Below, one piece after another: positions 52,933-64,000 of a DNA stretch of 64,000 bases. Under the pieces are notes generated by a model, which saw only the letters and a program-made list of their open reading frames with translations, made no database searches and was not told the origin of the DNA. Origin of the DNA: Harmothoe impar (Eukaryota; Annelida; Polychaeta; Phyllodocida; Polynoidae); contig OX381714.1 of the NCBI GenBank assembly GCA_947462335.1, positions 38,475,360 to 38,539,359 on the forward strand. Reading direction: 5' to 3'. The translations under genes and the position numbers were made by a program. Within the stretch, counting starts at the first letter, position 1. Every line of letters starts with the position of its first letter.

Positions 52933-53698
52933 AAAAGTGGTAACGAATAGTGAGGTAAACTTGTTAAGTCAAGGAAATTAAAATGACAAAATAAATGTAA
53001 CATCATTACATGACAGAAATAGCTCAAACGCCGATACATCTTCATTGCAAAATACACTATTCATTTGCTACATTGTTGTAACTAAATATTTGTCTGTATT
53101 ATTAATTTTATTTTCATTTAGTTGACCAGGTTTGGTTCTGCGTGTGAACAACATTTGCAAAATAAAAAAATAAAAAATCCCCAAGTAGGGCTGGCGTAAA
53201 GCTCCATCAAATTGGAGAGCGGACAGTGCTATATCAAGGCGTAGGCCTATGGTTAGAGAAAATGAGTATTACAAAAGAAGCTCTGATGTACACAGGTAGC
53301 GGTCCTCTGAAGCCTGACCCTACCCGGCCTGTTTTAAGGTAGTTAATGAAAGATCTGGACACTGGTGTGGCCCTGACCACAGGACGGGGCCTGTGTCACC
53401 ATCACTCATACCCCTAGGGTAGGGGGGGGGGTGATGGAGGATGGGAGCACTGGAGGAGGCTGGGGCAATTATAATGAGAGACAATGTACCCTCATCATTC
53501 ACCCCTACTACCTCAGCCATGCCACAAACAAAAAGGAGAAAACCACCCAAACAGGCACTACCATCCTGCCTTCCATACAGAGGGTGAAGGCAGGCCGGTT
53601 TGAATACTACCAGGGTACTTATCATCTATTTGATATCCTTTACTGTCAGATAATATCCCTCCCCTGGACACATACACTACATACAGTGCATATTGACC

Positions 53699-53923
53699 TA
53701 CCGTAAATTCCCGCGTATTACCCCATCTCGCGTATAACCCGCACCCCCAACTCAGGGGAATCCTATAACCCGTTTTTGAATTTGAAAAATTGAATTTTAG
53801 TACTATTCTATAGTAATGAAAACCCTCGTATTACCCGCACCCAATATAGGCATGTTTGGTATCAAATGAAAGCTGAGTTTGGTTCGCGTACAACCCGCGA
53901 GTAGTACGCGGGAATTTACGGTA
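53699..53923. mobile_element. TACCGTAAA-family MITE with conserved core
   Basis: It has the cleanest ends of the family: TACCGTAAATTCCCGCGTATTA and ACGCGGGAATTTACGGTA. ATAACCCGCACCC words are repeated inside. It carries the core TTTGGTATCAAATGAAAGCTGA as in 43356-43553. Confidence 0.92.
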
Positions 53924-54036
53924 CGTATCCAAATTCCCGACACGTTCCCCATAACCTAAGCACATCTCAAGGCTGTAGGTCTTTGTATCTCTTTGCATTC
54001 CACCAATATCTGACAGTCATAGAAATGTCCTGTTTG

Positions 54037-54073
54037 CCCCCCACCCACCCACCCACCCACCCACCCACCCAAT
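54037..54073. repeat. (CCCA)n simple repeat
   Basis: Eight or so ACCC units are in tandem. Confidence 0.95.
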
Positions 54074-54156
54074 GAAATAACACAAAAAAAAGCCTTGTGA
54101 CACTTTTTGGAACAGGCACAGTCGGTATGGGCTAAAAGTACACAATATATACATTA

Positions 54157-54251
54157 CTAAAGTAGCCAAAATCAGACCTAAGTGTGGTTTATAGGATTTT
54201 AGGAGTGCCGCTTAAATGCAGGTTCTGTCGGCTTATCGCAAGGTTTTCCAG
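54157..54251. mobile_element. Partial TACCGTAAA-family MITE
   Basis: GTAGCCAAAATCAGACCTAAGTGTGGTTTATAGGATTTTAGG and CGGCTTATCGCAAGGTTTTCC match the degraded copies at 15580 and 48929. Confidence 0.6.
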
Positions 54252-54591
54252 GACATGTGCATTGCCTTTCTTACTCTGAGGATCCCCATACCTCTGCAGC
54301 TTGCGGATTCTCCACGCGTTTTGCCGCTCGCTCTGACCGTATTACCGATGAGGATGGTCTTTCACAAACCGGAAATAGTGGAGATGACCGGTGCTGCGGT
54401 GCCCTATTGGCTAGGTAAGGGGTGGCTGGGTAGGTAGGGATTGGGAATTTAGGGAGGTAGGGAGCAGCTATTGAGTCGGTGGGGGGCAGTGTGGTAGGTA
54501 GGGAGTGGGCAGGCGGTCACCGCCCAAATTAACGCGCTTCATGCTCACCAGGGGGCCAGCAATGTCAGAACAGTCGGAGCACGCATAGCGT

Positions 54592-54846
54592 CTTTAGCAC
54601 TTTGTTGTCCACATAGTGCTTTAATGTGCTATATTCTTTGTCATCATATTGCAAGAATACAGCCCTGGTGGTCCCACTCACATCATCTATGTATCATGCC
54701 GACGCTTTGGGAGTGTATCAAACCTTGTAGAATTGTCATGATGCATTCATGCAGTCCTGGCATGTCACTCGTCAGGCCTGTATTCATGCATTATGGCGAC
54801 AAAGGGCATTATGCATTAAAGCACTATGTGGTCTTTAAAGGGTTAA
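54592..54846. mobile_element. TTAA/piggyBac-like MITE
   Basis: The left end is eroded (GCACTTTGTTGTCCACATAGTGC). The right end is intact: GCACTATGTGGTCTTTAAAGGGTTAA. Confidence 0.8.
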
Positions 54847-56393
54847 AGGTCCCGGATTAGGTAGGCTGCTCATGGTGAGGTGCACGTGGATGGGGTGCAG
54901 GGTTAAGAGTTTAATAAGATTGAGGTGTTCTGTCGTGATAAGAGCATTTGTGTTGGGGATATAAGGATGTCGGGGATTGGCTGTCAGGGGGAGCCAATCA
55001 GGACCGTGCTTTGACTGAAGAGGCATGAGAGGGGTGCATGACTTCCTGTCCAAGTCAGAGGAGGCCATTTTGACGTCACTTTGTGCTCCTTCCAGTCAGA
55101 GAACTTCGCGAGTGACGTTAAAGTGATATGCAACGTGACGTCTCCAAATCTCAATTCCACAGGAAGTGATGTCACTCACTTCCGGCATGTGTACTGGAAA
55201 TGACTTATGCCATGGTCACTCACCCTCCAACCAGATTTTACTTAGATGTGTTCTAAAGACTGTTTGGAGAGTGTCAAATTCTGGTATGATAATGTGACGT
55301 AGGAATTTTGCTGGTACCCCGTTCCAGGGCAAGTGCTGGTGGACGGTCGGCGGGCAGTGATCAGAAGGCAGGCATGACTGGTACCATCCGTCAGGGTCCC
55401 ATCCCTCACCCCGGGGGCTTCGGCCTTTCATATCGGAACGCTAATCTTATCTCCTCCGACAAAGCCAGACTACCCTATCACGCCCAGCCCAATATATACG
55501 CTCTTCCACTCACCCCTGCATAGACTAGCACCCAGTCCCTGAGTCACTTCATGAGCAAGGACTGCTGTCTCATGAGTGAGCGATAATACAAGAAGACTGG
55601 AATTTTGTTAATTAGGTACGAGATTTCTCATGGGACTTCTTTGGTAAAATTTTGTGGCCTTCCGACCAACTTAGCCCACAAAAGATTGAGACATTTTGTA
55701 GTAGGAAACGGCCCGATTCCATTCCTTGAAGTGGACCAAAATAGGACCCCATAGAACTTGTTCGCAGATTTGCCAACTAGGTAACACATATAACCTTAAA
55801 GCTTGACCGTCATGGTTGAAGTGAGGCCAAAAGCACTTTTGGATATAGTTCAGTTTTCATTCACAAGAGGGCTCTTATGGGCTAGGAGCTCAGCTCTTAC
55901 AGGCACAAGATAGGGTGAATATGTTGTAGCTGGACAATGCTCATGGTCCCCTGTCCAAACACTGCTGCCCTCTGGTGGAACTATTATTTTAGTCCATGTA
56001 TGGAAAATGCTGAACTTATTCCCTGACGGCCCAGCTTTAAGGTTGACCCCAGAAGGACAGTATCCTAACCTGTTTTTAAGTTAAGCCTCTGCATTCTGTG
56101 TAGCAGAACTTCATTCGCTACTGTGGTACTTTAAGCAATATGATGCACCAAGATGCCCCCTGGTGCTTTGGACTGATATTAAAGTGCTGCCCCCTACCGA
56201 ATCACAAAACCTACGTCATACGTCATAAAACAGTCTAAAATCGCCCACAGTCATCCTGACAACCACTCAAAAGATGTACCCTGATTAGTGACCACTGGGA
56301 ATGGGGGAAAAGTCTGGAATTGCCTGTTACTCTGAATCCCTGAGATTGTGGGAAAGAGTGGGAGACATGCAGGGCGCGGGTAACTGGTGTAAT
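54847..56393. other. Segment without gene, CTCF-like words
   Basis: No coding segment is supported; a 71-codon frame at 55308-55523 has no recognised family. CTCF-like words lie at 55963-55978, 56151-56166 and 56185-56199. Confidence 0.5.
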
Positions 56394-56614
56394 TTAAACC
56401 TTTAAAGAACGGATAATGTCTTAAAGTACATGTCCAGTTTTTGCTGTGACGCATTAACGCAGCCCTGCGCTGCATTGGTGCAGCATGTCGACCCGAGTTT
56501 ATCATGTATGAACCGTATAGGGTCGGCATGGTGCATGAGTACAACATGGATCATGACCAGAGAAAGGCATAATATACTTTATTCTAAAGCACTCTGCTGC
56601 GCATAGAGGGTTAA
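56394..56614. mobile_element. TTAA/piggyBac-like MITE
   Basis: It starts TTAAACCTTTAAAGAACGGATAATG and ends CTCTGCTGCGCATAGAGGGTTAA. Confidence 0.78.
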
Positions 56615-58776
56615 CAGGTTGTGTTAGGGGCGTGGTACTGAGTGCCTCCTGTGTGTGGGGAGGTGGGATTAGAGGGGGGCTGACTTCATGGGTTGTTAAG
56701 CTGCTCCCTGCTAAGTCTATTATGGAAGATTGGTACACCCCCCTCCCTCACCCACACCCACATACATGCCATACACTAAAAAAAATGATGTCAGTATTTT
56801 ACTCCCTCCCACATATCCTCATACACATGGAGTACCAAAGGCGTCTGTTTGAAGGGACTGTAGGGAGGATTAGTTGTAAAAGAACAGGGTTGTCCAGTAA
56901 AGTGTGTCCCTTTGGTCTTTGTGAGACAGACAAAAGCTGATCTCATTTTAAACAACAAAGGTCGTACGTGGAGGAGACTTTGTTGAAAGCAAATGGTCAT
57001 ACCCAAATGGAGACCAATGCAAATAGAGAGTTGGGGTCCAGTAATGTTTGATGCTTTCTTGAGGGGGAAATTATCACCCCTTTTTAGCGAAAAAGCCTGC
57101 GCCTTGCAATAGCTAAAGATGGTCGGCCAAGAATAATTTGAACTCATCAGAGGGGGATGTGGACTCTATTTGCGGAGGGACTGAAAAAAAAAGACTCTTC
57201 CCTTACAATGACAAAAAAAGTGTGACAGCGTACAGAGGGGTTGGTCAAATAGCCACCCACAAGTTTGTAGTGAACTTGTAGCTATTCAAAGCTTTGCAAT
57301 TTCACAAAGATAAACTATAGCTGCAGCAGTATGTATAGATGGTATTTCTGTGCCGCCGCCCATTCCGTTTGCTGTCACACTTCACAGTCAATATGGTCTG
57401 TGAGATATCGGGGCTGAGACACTATGTTATGATTTAAGAGAGATCTCAAAACCAGATTAGTCATCCAAAAAACAGTCCTGCACTTGACATTTCGATTTAA
57501 CTGCTTTATTAAAAAGCACATGTCGTGCTATTGGCCGGGAGAGACAGAAATGGATGGTAACTAGAGGATTTCTTTTCTCTTATGGTTGTTTCATTTCGAG
57601 GAGTTACAGGGTAGTGAGATCATATTTCATCTTAGTGGTCGTTTTGACGTGTTTGTGTTCCTTGAATGATTTCATATCTGGTGTTAAGTCATTTTAATAC
57701 AGTGAAGTGTATCACTCTAGAGGTCTCTATTTATAGAACTGATAGCTAAATACAGTAAAATACACTACCGTAGTATTTTGATGTTGTGGATCATGTTTAT
57801 GATGTGGACTAACTAGTTAGTACTAGTATTGATCACCAGGGGGTAGTACCAGCCTTCCCGCCTTGGTTAATAAATAATATATTATTTAGATATTTCAAAC
57901 CACACATTTTCTTTCCTGTGCGATAAACGGGTGCAATAAGGTAGCTTACCGGTAGTCATCAAATGAAACTCCTCAAGTAATATTATCTCATTTCAACAGT
58001 AACTTTATTTTCTGAACAAATCTCATTTAAATAATTATAAAGGCTGGCTCTCTTATCTTAGTGAAGCCAAAGATACTTGCTCAAACGTCCAACTCACAGT
58101 CACAGTAGCACACATCATGCTATATATACACACACAGACATTTTATGCACAAACAACATTCAACATTTTCACCATGTCCTGCCATAAAAGACAAATCTGT
58201 TCCTGCAAAGTTATTATATCTGAATGACCTGAAATCCTCCTGAAATGTCCATTTCCACATGAAATTATGGTATGAGATTTTTGATAAATATAAAGTGTTA
58301 CCTTTACTCAGATCTAGGAGGGTAGAGTCTAGAGACCTACATATTCAACCAATGCACGTAGAGCCTTTTCATGTACAATACATGTTGATCCCTGTTATAT
58401 AGCAGTCATGGGAGGCACTGGGCACCAGGGTAGGTGTGTAGCAATGTTACAATAGTCTGCACTCCTTTAAAAAAGAAAGAGATATAAGAAGTAGCTCCCC
58501 CAATTCCAAATGACAATAGTCTGAATCACATTGGGTTTGTTGTTTGCCACCGTTATTAGCCAGTGTTGTATGACATGTCCCATGTTAATACTAATAAATT
58601 GACATCTCATTTACAATGCACACATGCCCAATATTGTCATACTAGTTTTAGGAAGACACATGTATAAGGCACACTTAGCCAGCTGAAAATGTGCTTAATT
58701 TATGTCAATGATCTTGTATACATATATCCATATGTCACTATTATATACTATTACACTCTCTCCAAACATATGACAA
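56615..58776. other. Segment without gene; probable 3'UTR of the NHL gene at its right end
   Basis: No open frame is supported. A minus-strand AATAAA (TTTATT at 58004-58009) could be the poly(A) signal of the NHL gene, which would give a 3'UTR of about 770 nt. A CTCF-like word lies at 57833-57848. Confidence 0.45.
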
Positions 58777-59754
58777 CTAGCTCTCCACACTGAGATTCTC
58801 CATCAGTAGAAACACATACAGGCATGAAGGCCAGTCAAGGTCCTTTGCTACAATTGCCATGCGGCCTGTCCATGGGTCCAGCGCTATTGCACGGGGGCGC
58901 TTTACCGCCTGATCAGGCTTTAAGTGGAACTTGAAAGTACCGTCAGCGGCAAACACTGAGATTCTGTCATTCATCTGGTCAGCCACATAGACATTGTTAT
59001 GAGGGTCTATACATATCCCCTGAGGCACATCTAGTTCACCGTCACCATCTCCGTGTCGCCCGAACTGAAACAGCAGCGCACCCTCCATAGTGAAAACAAA
59101 GATGGCATGCTCATGGATGTCAGTGACGTATATCCGGTCCATGCCATCCACAGCGACTCCTGCAGGACTTTTGAGGTACTTATCGCCAAAGTGGCGTATT
59201 CGAGTTCCATTTTGTCGCAGGATATTTACACAATTTTGCTCCCCGGCCTCTGTGACCACCCACTCGCCGGTAGATGGCGCTACGGCTATAGAGACACTGT
59301 CCATGAAGAGTTTATCGTGTGATTTCTGAGCGCGGTATGGCTTCTTCAGTTCAAACTCACGCAGTCCCATAGTATACTCGTTACCACACAGGGCTAGGAG
59401 CTTCCCGCCGTGAGAACATGCGATACCCGAGGGCACCAACGGGCGAACCTTTGTCCCAGCATACTCCGTGACGTCCTCTCCGTCGCGGTCGAACCGCTTA
59501 ATGATGCTATGTTCGACTATAGAGACGCAAACTCCCTCATCGGGTACGAACGTCACGTCACGCATGTCCTCCAGCGACTGGTCGTTCTTACTCCAGACCA
59601 TGGCGAGATGTCGCATGCTGCCCCACGACGTGACGCGCATGCTCTGTTGCATCACTTCCTGTATGCTAGACGGCTGCACTTCCGGTTTGACAACTTTCGG
59701 GGTGTAGTTATCCCCACCGGCAAGGGCGGTCATGGCCTCCAGTGTTTGCCCCAT
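58777..59754 (-). CDS. NHL-repeat beta-propeller protein (325 aa, single exon)
   Basis: The frame encodes an intracellular-type protein without a signal peptide. The start chosen is the ATG at 59754 (AAGATGG context). The longer frame upstream begins with GTG and is not a eukaryotic start; a stop lies a few codons before it. NHL-type repeats are clear in the C-terminal half: SPAGVAVDGMDRIYVTD (about 196-212), VPQGICIDPHNNVYVAD (243-259) and RPRAIALDPWTGRMAIVA (287-304), with weaker repeats before. The N-terminal 60 residues are not related to RING, B-box or filamin domains, so this is not a full TRIM2/3/71-type ligase. NHL-only proteins are common in marine invertebrates. The propeller probably binds protein or RNA; the substrate is not predictable. 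GC and codon use resemble the kinase exons. Confidence 0.9.
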   Translation of the reverse strand: MGQTLEAMTALAGGDNYTPKVVKPEVQPSSIQEVMQQSMRVTSWGSMRHLAMVWSKNDQSLEDMRDVTFVPDEGVCVSIVEHSIIKRFDRDGEDVTEYAGTKVRPLVPSGIACSHGGKLLALCGNEYTMGLREFELKKPYRAQKSHDKLFMDSVSIAVAPSTGEWVVTEAGEQNCVNILRQNGTRIRHFGDKYLKSPAGVAVDGMDRIYVTDIHEHAIFVFTMEGALLFQFGRHGDGDGELDVPQGICIDPHNNVYVADQMNDRISVFAADGTFKFHLKPDQAVKRPRAIALDPWTGRMAIVAKDLDWPSCLYVFLLMENLSVES

Positions 59755-59767
59755 CTTTGTCTTCTTC

Positions 59768-59850
59768 TGTGACGTCACTGCCTCACGTCACTACGTCATG
59801 TGACGTCACTCACTGCTTCCCACGACGTCACTGCTTCCTATGACACCCTG
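59768..59850 (-). promoter_or_regulatory. CRE-like TGACGTCA cluster upstream of the NHL gene
   Basis: TGACGTCA lies at 59770-59777 and 59801-59808. CACGTCAC, TACGTCAT, CGACGTCA and CTATGACA-type half sites lie between and after them (to about 59843). All are within 100 bp above the start codon. This fits a CREB/ATF-responsive promoter, but it is inferred from the words only. Confidence 0.6.
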
Positions 59851-62725
59851 GACGTGTGATGATGTGACAATCTAGAGTGAACTGTAGTTTCAAACCTATA
59901 AAAGTGTTTGAAGCACGTGTTGGTCAACACAACAGGCTGTAACAAGTCTACAGCACAGAGACGTGCCTTCACCAGGTCCTGTAGACTATAGTGTGAGTTT
60001 AGACCCACCTGTACCACCGACCAGGGAGAGATACTGTCACTGTACCAAGTGTGGGGGTGGTACTGTCACTGTGTCCAGGTACAGGTCTTGTGTACTGTAT
60101 TGCACCACAGACTATATCCTGTATGTATGTATTGTAGAGTGTGTCAACACTGCATGTGCTTTACCTACAGACTAGATATGTAGTATACACATGATGACCG
60201 GTGTGCACACGATGTGACACTAATCACTTATCAGTCTGTATACACTCATACACTATGGTCCCGTCAACATATATAAGGCACACCACTCCACGTTCTGTAG
60301 TATAATCCTATATCAGTATACCGTGCCTAAGTGACTCCTTAGACGGTATGTGCTGGAGTCTAAGCTAGACGTGGGTATTAGTAGTAGAGCCGTCAGAACG
60401 CAGCTTACACACCTGACACAGGGACAGACGCGGCCCGGGCTGCTATTGTTGACATGGTAACTAGGGGTAACCTGACCTACTTACCGCTGGTACCTGGGTG
60501 GGAAGCTCTGTGTGGAGTTCACACCGTCCTGTTGGCGCAATCTCCTAACAGCTGATTTGTGTTGCAAGTGTCAAAGCGGGGCCAGCTTGTTTGGCGGCGT
60601 TAGCAGCTTGGACTTGCAGCATTGGGTCTGTGCACGTGGACGCAGTCATTGCTATTAATACCTGATGTGTGTGTCTGCACACCTGGAGGATAGAGATCAA
60701 AACTTAATGTACTAGTATGGTGTTGGGTAGGGCAGGACCAGACCCGGTTCTAGGCCAGTGTTTGTGTCATACTTGTAGTTGCACACATCGCAATCCTAAG
60801 CTAAGCTGAGAAGTTGAAAATAAGTGACACTTTATTAGGGGTGTGTATTGCGGAGTGGTGGGTGGGGGCGGGGGGGGGGGAGCACGCTTGAACGTTTCCA
60901 CGACCTAGCGTTTTGTTGGGCGTTTTGTATTGGCTTATTATAAGAAAATATTAAAAAGAAGATGACACCTTACCAAGCTTATCCAAAGATAAGGCGCGTT
61001 GAATATCACAAGAGGGTATGACAAGAGGGTATATCACAAGAGGTATGTTGCTGCCATACTCCCATTCATATATCAGACATTTCCATATGATATGGGCCCA
61101 GGTGGCAGAACGGCCAGCCGAACCTGGTGAAAAACGTGTATTTCTCTCACTTTTGCCCAAATAAAACCTTATTAAAAAAAAACCTCATGATTTAGATTGC
61201 AATTTTAAATCGGCTTGCCATTCCTGTAACTCATAGACTACAATTTACATCATCATTACCCAAACTACGTCCTTTCATACCAATGCGGTTTAAAAAAAGC
61301 ACAAGCATAGAATGTAGGATTAGATGTAACTAATAGACCCCCACTCCTTCCCGTGATCATACAATGACAGGTCTGTAGTTAACTGACTCTAGTTCCGTTT
61401 CTGAACTTTTTTTCAAGTGTTGGATGCCGCCAGACGGTCACTGGGTACACTTGTTTGATCGACATTTAATGTGGAATAACACGTCACGGCATTGATTTGA
61501 AGGACACGGCCACCTACCCAGCCCTGACATAAAAAAACGCTATAAACCCCGCCTGGTCCAGAATTGGGATCGGGGGAGGGGGTGGGGGTAATCACCGTAT
61601 GTCCTGAATCGGAAAATTAAATATTGATCTCCAACCGACTTTGGTCCTTGATGAACATTAGGTCACGTGGTTCATTGATACATGTAGGATGGTTATGAGG
61701 GTGGGTGACTATTTAACCAATAATATATGAATATCGCCGACCGCGGGGTGTGTATTGATGAATAACGACCGAGGGGCGTAGCCCCGAGGTTGTTATTCAT
61801 CTATACACACCCCAAGAATGGGGAATTCAGAACGATTTCACCTCCCCAAGTGTGCGCTATGCAGGAATATCAGAACGGGAATATCACCTAAAAAGCACGG
61901 TGTAAGCCCATATCGTATAATAAAAAGGTATATTGGGAGTCAACTGTCGGTATGTATCAAGCATGAGGCGTTAACTACTATTTTAGAAGTAAGAAAGTAG
62001 GTCAATGGTCTGTGTCAATAGTAGAAGAAAGGTGCAGAACAGAATATAATTCCCATTCACTCCTGTATCAAGCTTCGAGGGATTACCTCTAGTAAATAAG
62101 TATGTATGCAACATATATAACTTAGAAAGATAACGTTGGAATATGATATGAAGATCAACACAAAATTATTAAGGTGATTTAAAAATATTAAAATTGAGTG
62201 CACAGAACAATGTACACAATGTACGACAGTTCCACCAATAAATGTCAGTTGGCACCCCATAGTACATGAGGTGTGTGTGTGTAGGGGGGGGGGGGTCATA
62301 TGGTGCAGACAGTCTGGCTACCCCTCCATGTGGAACTGGTGCCGGTAGATGTCGTGATGGTAGACTTCTGATTGAGTTCTCCCTCCGTAAATAACCCATG
62401 TAGGACTGCTGCAGAGATTAGAAGGGGCTGTGATCTGGTGCCGAAGACGCCAACTTGTAGCCCTTTTCAGTATTGATCTTTGGAGAAATATCATTTTAAG
62501 ACCACGCCCTGGATGTTAAATATAGACTATCTATTACATTTCATTTCTTTAAAAGAAAGAAAGGAAAATGATTCTCAGATTGAAAGGATAACTCCCACAT
62601 TAATGGAAAGTTTGAGGAACAACCTTTCAGTACTGAGTAGGTAGTAGCAATAGTAGCATATAGAAATGGCAGTCTTTAACAGGCTACTTACTGCACATAC
62701 CGGTAGCTCTACATTACACCATTCA
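59851..62725. other. Upstream flank of the NHL gene: no gene seen
   Basis: No coding segment is supported. A poly(G) run lies near 60868-60881 and a hairpin at 61745-61813. Confidence 0.55.
61745..61813. repeat. Hairpin E, tip like the fold-back elements
   Basis: GGGGTGTGTAT, ATGAATAACGACC and the inverse GTTGTTATTCAT, ATACACACCCC form a 30-bp stem. The tip is GAGGGGCGTAGCCCCGAG. No TTAA-tail is attached. Confidence 0.85.
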
Positions 62726-62845
62726 GGTTAGCCCTTTAAGGACAGCATACTGCATCAATGTGCGGTGCCCTTTATCGACATAATACGGGGTTGATGCTCT
62801 CCCGGATGATCAGTATGGTGCATGAATGCAGCCCAAGTGATCCAC
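62726..62845. mobile_element. Partial TTAA/piggyBac-like MITE
   Basis: It starts GGTTAGCCCTTTAAGGACAGCATAC and has GGTGCATGAATGCAGCCC. The right half is missing. Confidence 0.65.
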
Positions 62846-63953
62846 TCATCTTAGGTGATTCCATGCGCCATGTGTAGAATATAGGCACTCTTGTTTAGTA
62901 ATAGTGGCGGCAAAGCACCGACCTGACACCTGGTGTATAGTGTATGTTCGTGCATGCGCAGAGTTGATTAAACAGACCATGTATAGATCAACATGGAGGA
63001 GGACGTTAATCCAAACTAGAGCCTTGTGTCCTTTACTTAGCCAATAGGTTATGGGCCACAGTAGCGCATCCACTGTGCAGGTAGAGGTTGGTAAAGGGTT
63101 GAAGTAAAGGCTGAGGAAGTTTGGAAGTTGGATGCTTGCTGGAAGTCGAGATTGAAGGACTTGAAAGTTGGCAAAGTGGCCCACGGGCCCGGGCCACGAG
63201 GAGGCCGTGAGTGGCTTCAGCGAGCAGGTGGCCGGACAGCCAGGACCGTGGTCCTGAGGCTCCGGGAATCGCATATGAGTTGGTGCAGCAAGCCGGGCAG
63301 GAGGAGTACGTGTTTATATACATGGATACAATGTGTAGTTGTATCAGGACGAGTTTGGACGATGGTACACGTTTGGGAAGGACGCACCAGAAACGCCGGG
63401 AGCACGACGGATAGCCAAGAAGTAGCGTGGGGACGCTGGTACGGCGTGGGAGGCGGCCTGCGACGGGGGAGCGCCCACCTCGGGAGAGGCAGGAGGCCGA
63501 GGGGCGATGTCAGCAGGTCGGGGATGTACGTGGTTGGACGTATTGTAGAAGCTGGAAGAGACCTCTGGTAAGCTACATGAGGATAGTTATAGTAGTGCTT
63601 CCCGGGATTGAGGATAGCTGTCTGTCAAGTAGAGAATGTCAGAAGCTGTTGGAAGCTGCTGTGAAGTAGTAGGAGACGCCATGGAAACGCCGAGAAACGC
63701 CTGAGGGTTGGAAAGTGAAAGTTGGCTCGGTACCAAGTCCAGTCTGAGTCTGACAGCACTGCAGTGGCAGGAGCTGTGTACGATGTGCTGCATGTTGTGT
63801 GTATTGGATTGTTGGATATCTGACAGACGGCAACAGACACTGAAGTTCTGTAGGAGGAGACTGTGCTAATGATTGGTGATTGCATATGAATTATGATGAT
63901 CACAGAGGTCGGCATGGGAAGTTGTAGAGGACATGACAGTGCAGTAGAGAAGT
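62846..63953. other. GC-richer segment with open frames on both strands, unrecognised
   Basis: Frames of 142 codons (-) and 147 codons (+) overlap here. Neither has a known domain or a splice pattern. A GC-rich block (63190-63560) keeps several frames open, so they may be chance. No gene is called. Confidence 0.3.
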
Positions 63954-64000
63954 AGATGACGTGTCAGTGATGTAGATGACGTGTCAGTGATGTAGATGAC
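63954..64000. repeat. 20-bp tandem repeat, running off the right edge
   Basis: GTAGATGACGTGTCAGTGAT is repeated about 2.4 times to the window end. Confidence 0.92.

Noticed and set aside
54216..54437. 73-codon + frame followed by GTAAGG, looking like an exon
   Set aside because: Its first part lies in a degraded TACCGTAAA-family MITE, it does not match the CNH domain or any family I know, and the composition is Leu/Pro-rich without motif.
55308..55523. 71-codon + frame
   Set aside because: No motif, and it does not fit the phase and content of the kinase gene.
59755..59778. N-terminal extension of the NHL protein by 8 codons
   Set aside because: It starts with GTG, and a stop lies just upstream; the ATG at 59754 is the first usable start.
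63128..63571. 147-codon + frame and the opposing 142-codon - frame near the right edge
   Set aside because: A GC-rich block leaves several frames open on both strands; no domain is visible.

Overview
The window is animal nuclear DNA with a spliced gene, spliceosomal GT..AG introns, and dense interspersed repeats. The non-LTR retrotransposon types, abundant small inverted-repeat elements, long poly(C)/poly(G) tracts and a single-exon NHL-repeat gene suggest a marine invertebrate such as a mollusc, lancelet or related lineage. The sequence alone does not fix the species. One assembly gap (N run) lies at 34024-34223.

The main gene is on the + strand. It is a Misshapen-type germinal centre kinase (STE20 family, MAP4K4/TNIK/MINK1 group). 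Eighteen exons from 3773 to 44591 join in phase into 599 codons with no stop. They give the N-terminus, a complete kinase domain with all catalytic residues, an acidic linker, a Pro/His/Gln-rich exon, and acidic and proline-rich linker exons. Three further phase-0 mini-exons (45113-47941) are possible. The C-terminal CNH (citron homology) domain was not found in the window, so the gene probably continues to the right. The usual coiled coil after the kinase domain is also not visible.

A second gene, 58777-59754 on the - strand, is a single-exon NHL beta-propeller protein without RING or B-box. A cluster of CRE-like TGACGTCA palindromes lies at and above its start. If the kinase gene resumes beyond 64 kb, this gene is nested antisense in one of its introns.

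Three non-LTR retrotransposons are recognisable. One is a long intact-looking endonuclease/reverse transcriptase ORF on the - strand at the left edge (1-3031, cut by the window). The second is the RNase H and C-terminal end of an I/Nimb-like element in intron 2 (13026-14275), with a second 3'-tail fragment at 46508-46635. The third is a 5'-truncated reverse transcriptase in intron 3 (about 26279-27841).

The introns are filled with small non-autonomous elements. The largest group is a TTAA-flanked, piggyBac-like MITE family with at least ten copies, one nested in another 11 bp after a splice donor. Others are a TACCGTAAA...TTTACGGTA family, a family with AACGTTCACAAATGACGTCA ends, an fold-back family with a conserved hairpin tip and a TTAA-bounded tail, and several single fold-backs. 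There is also a 132-bp satellite (10905-11965) and several minisatellites. The hairpin/tail family is the least explained structure in the window.
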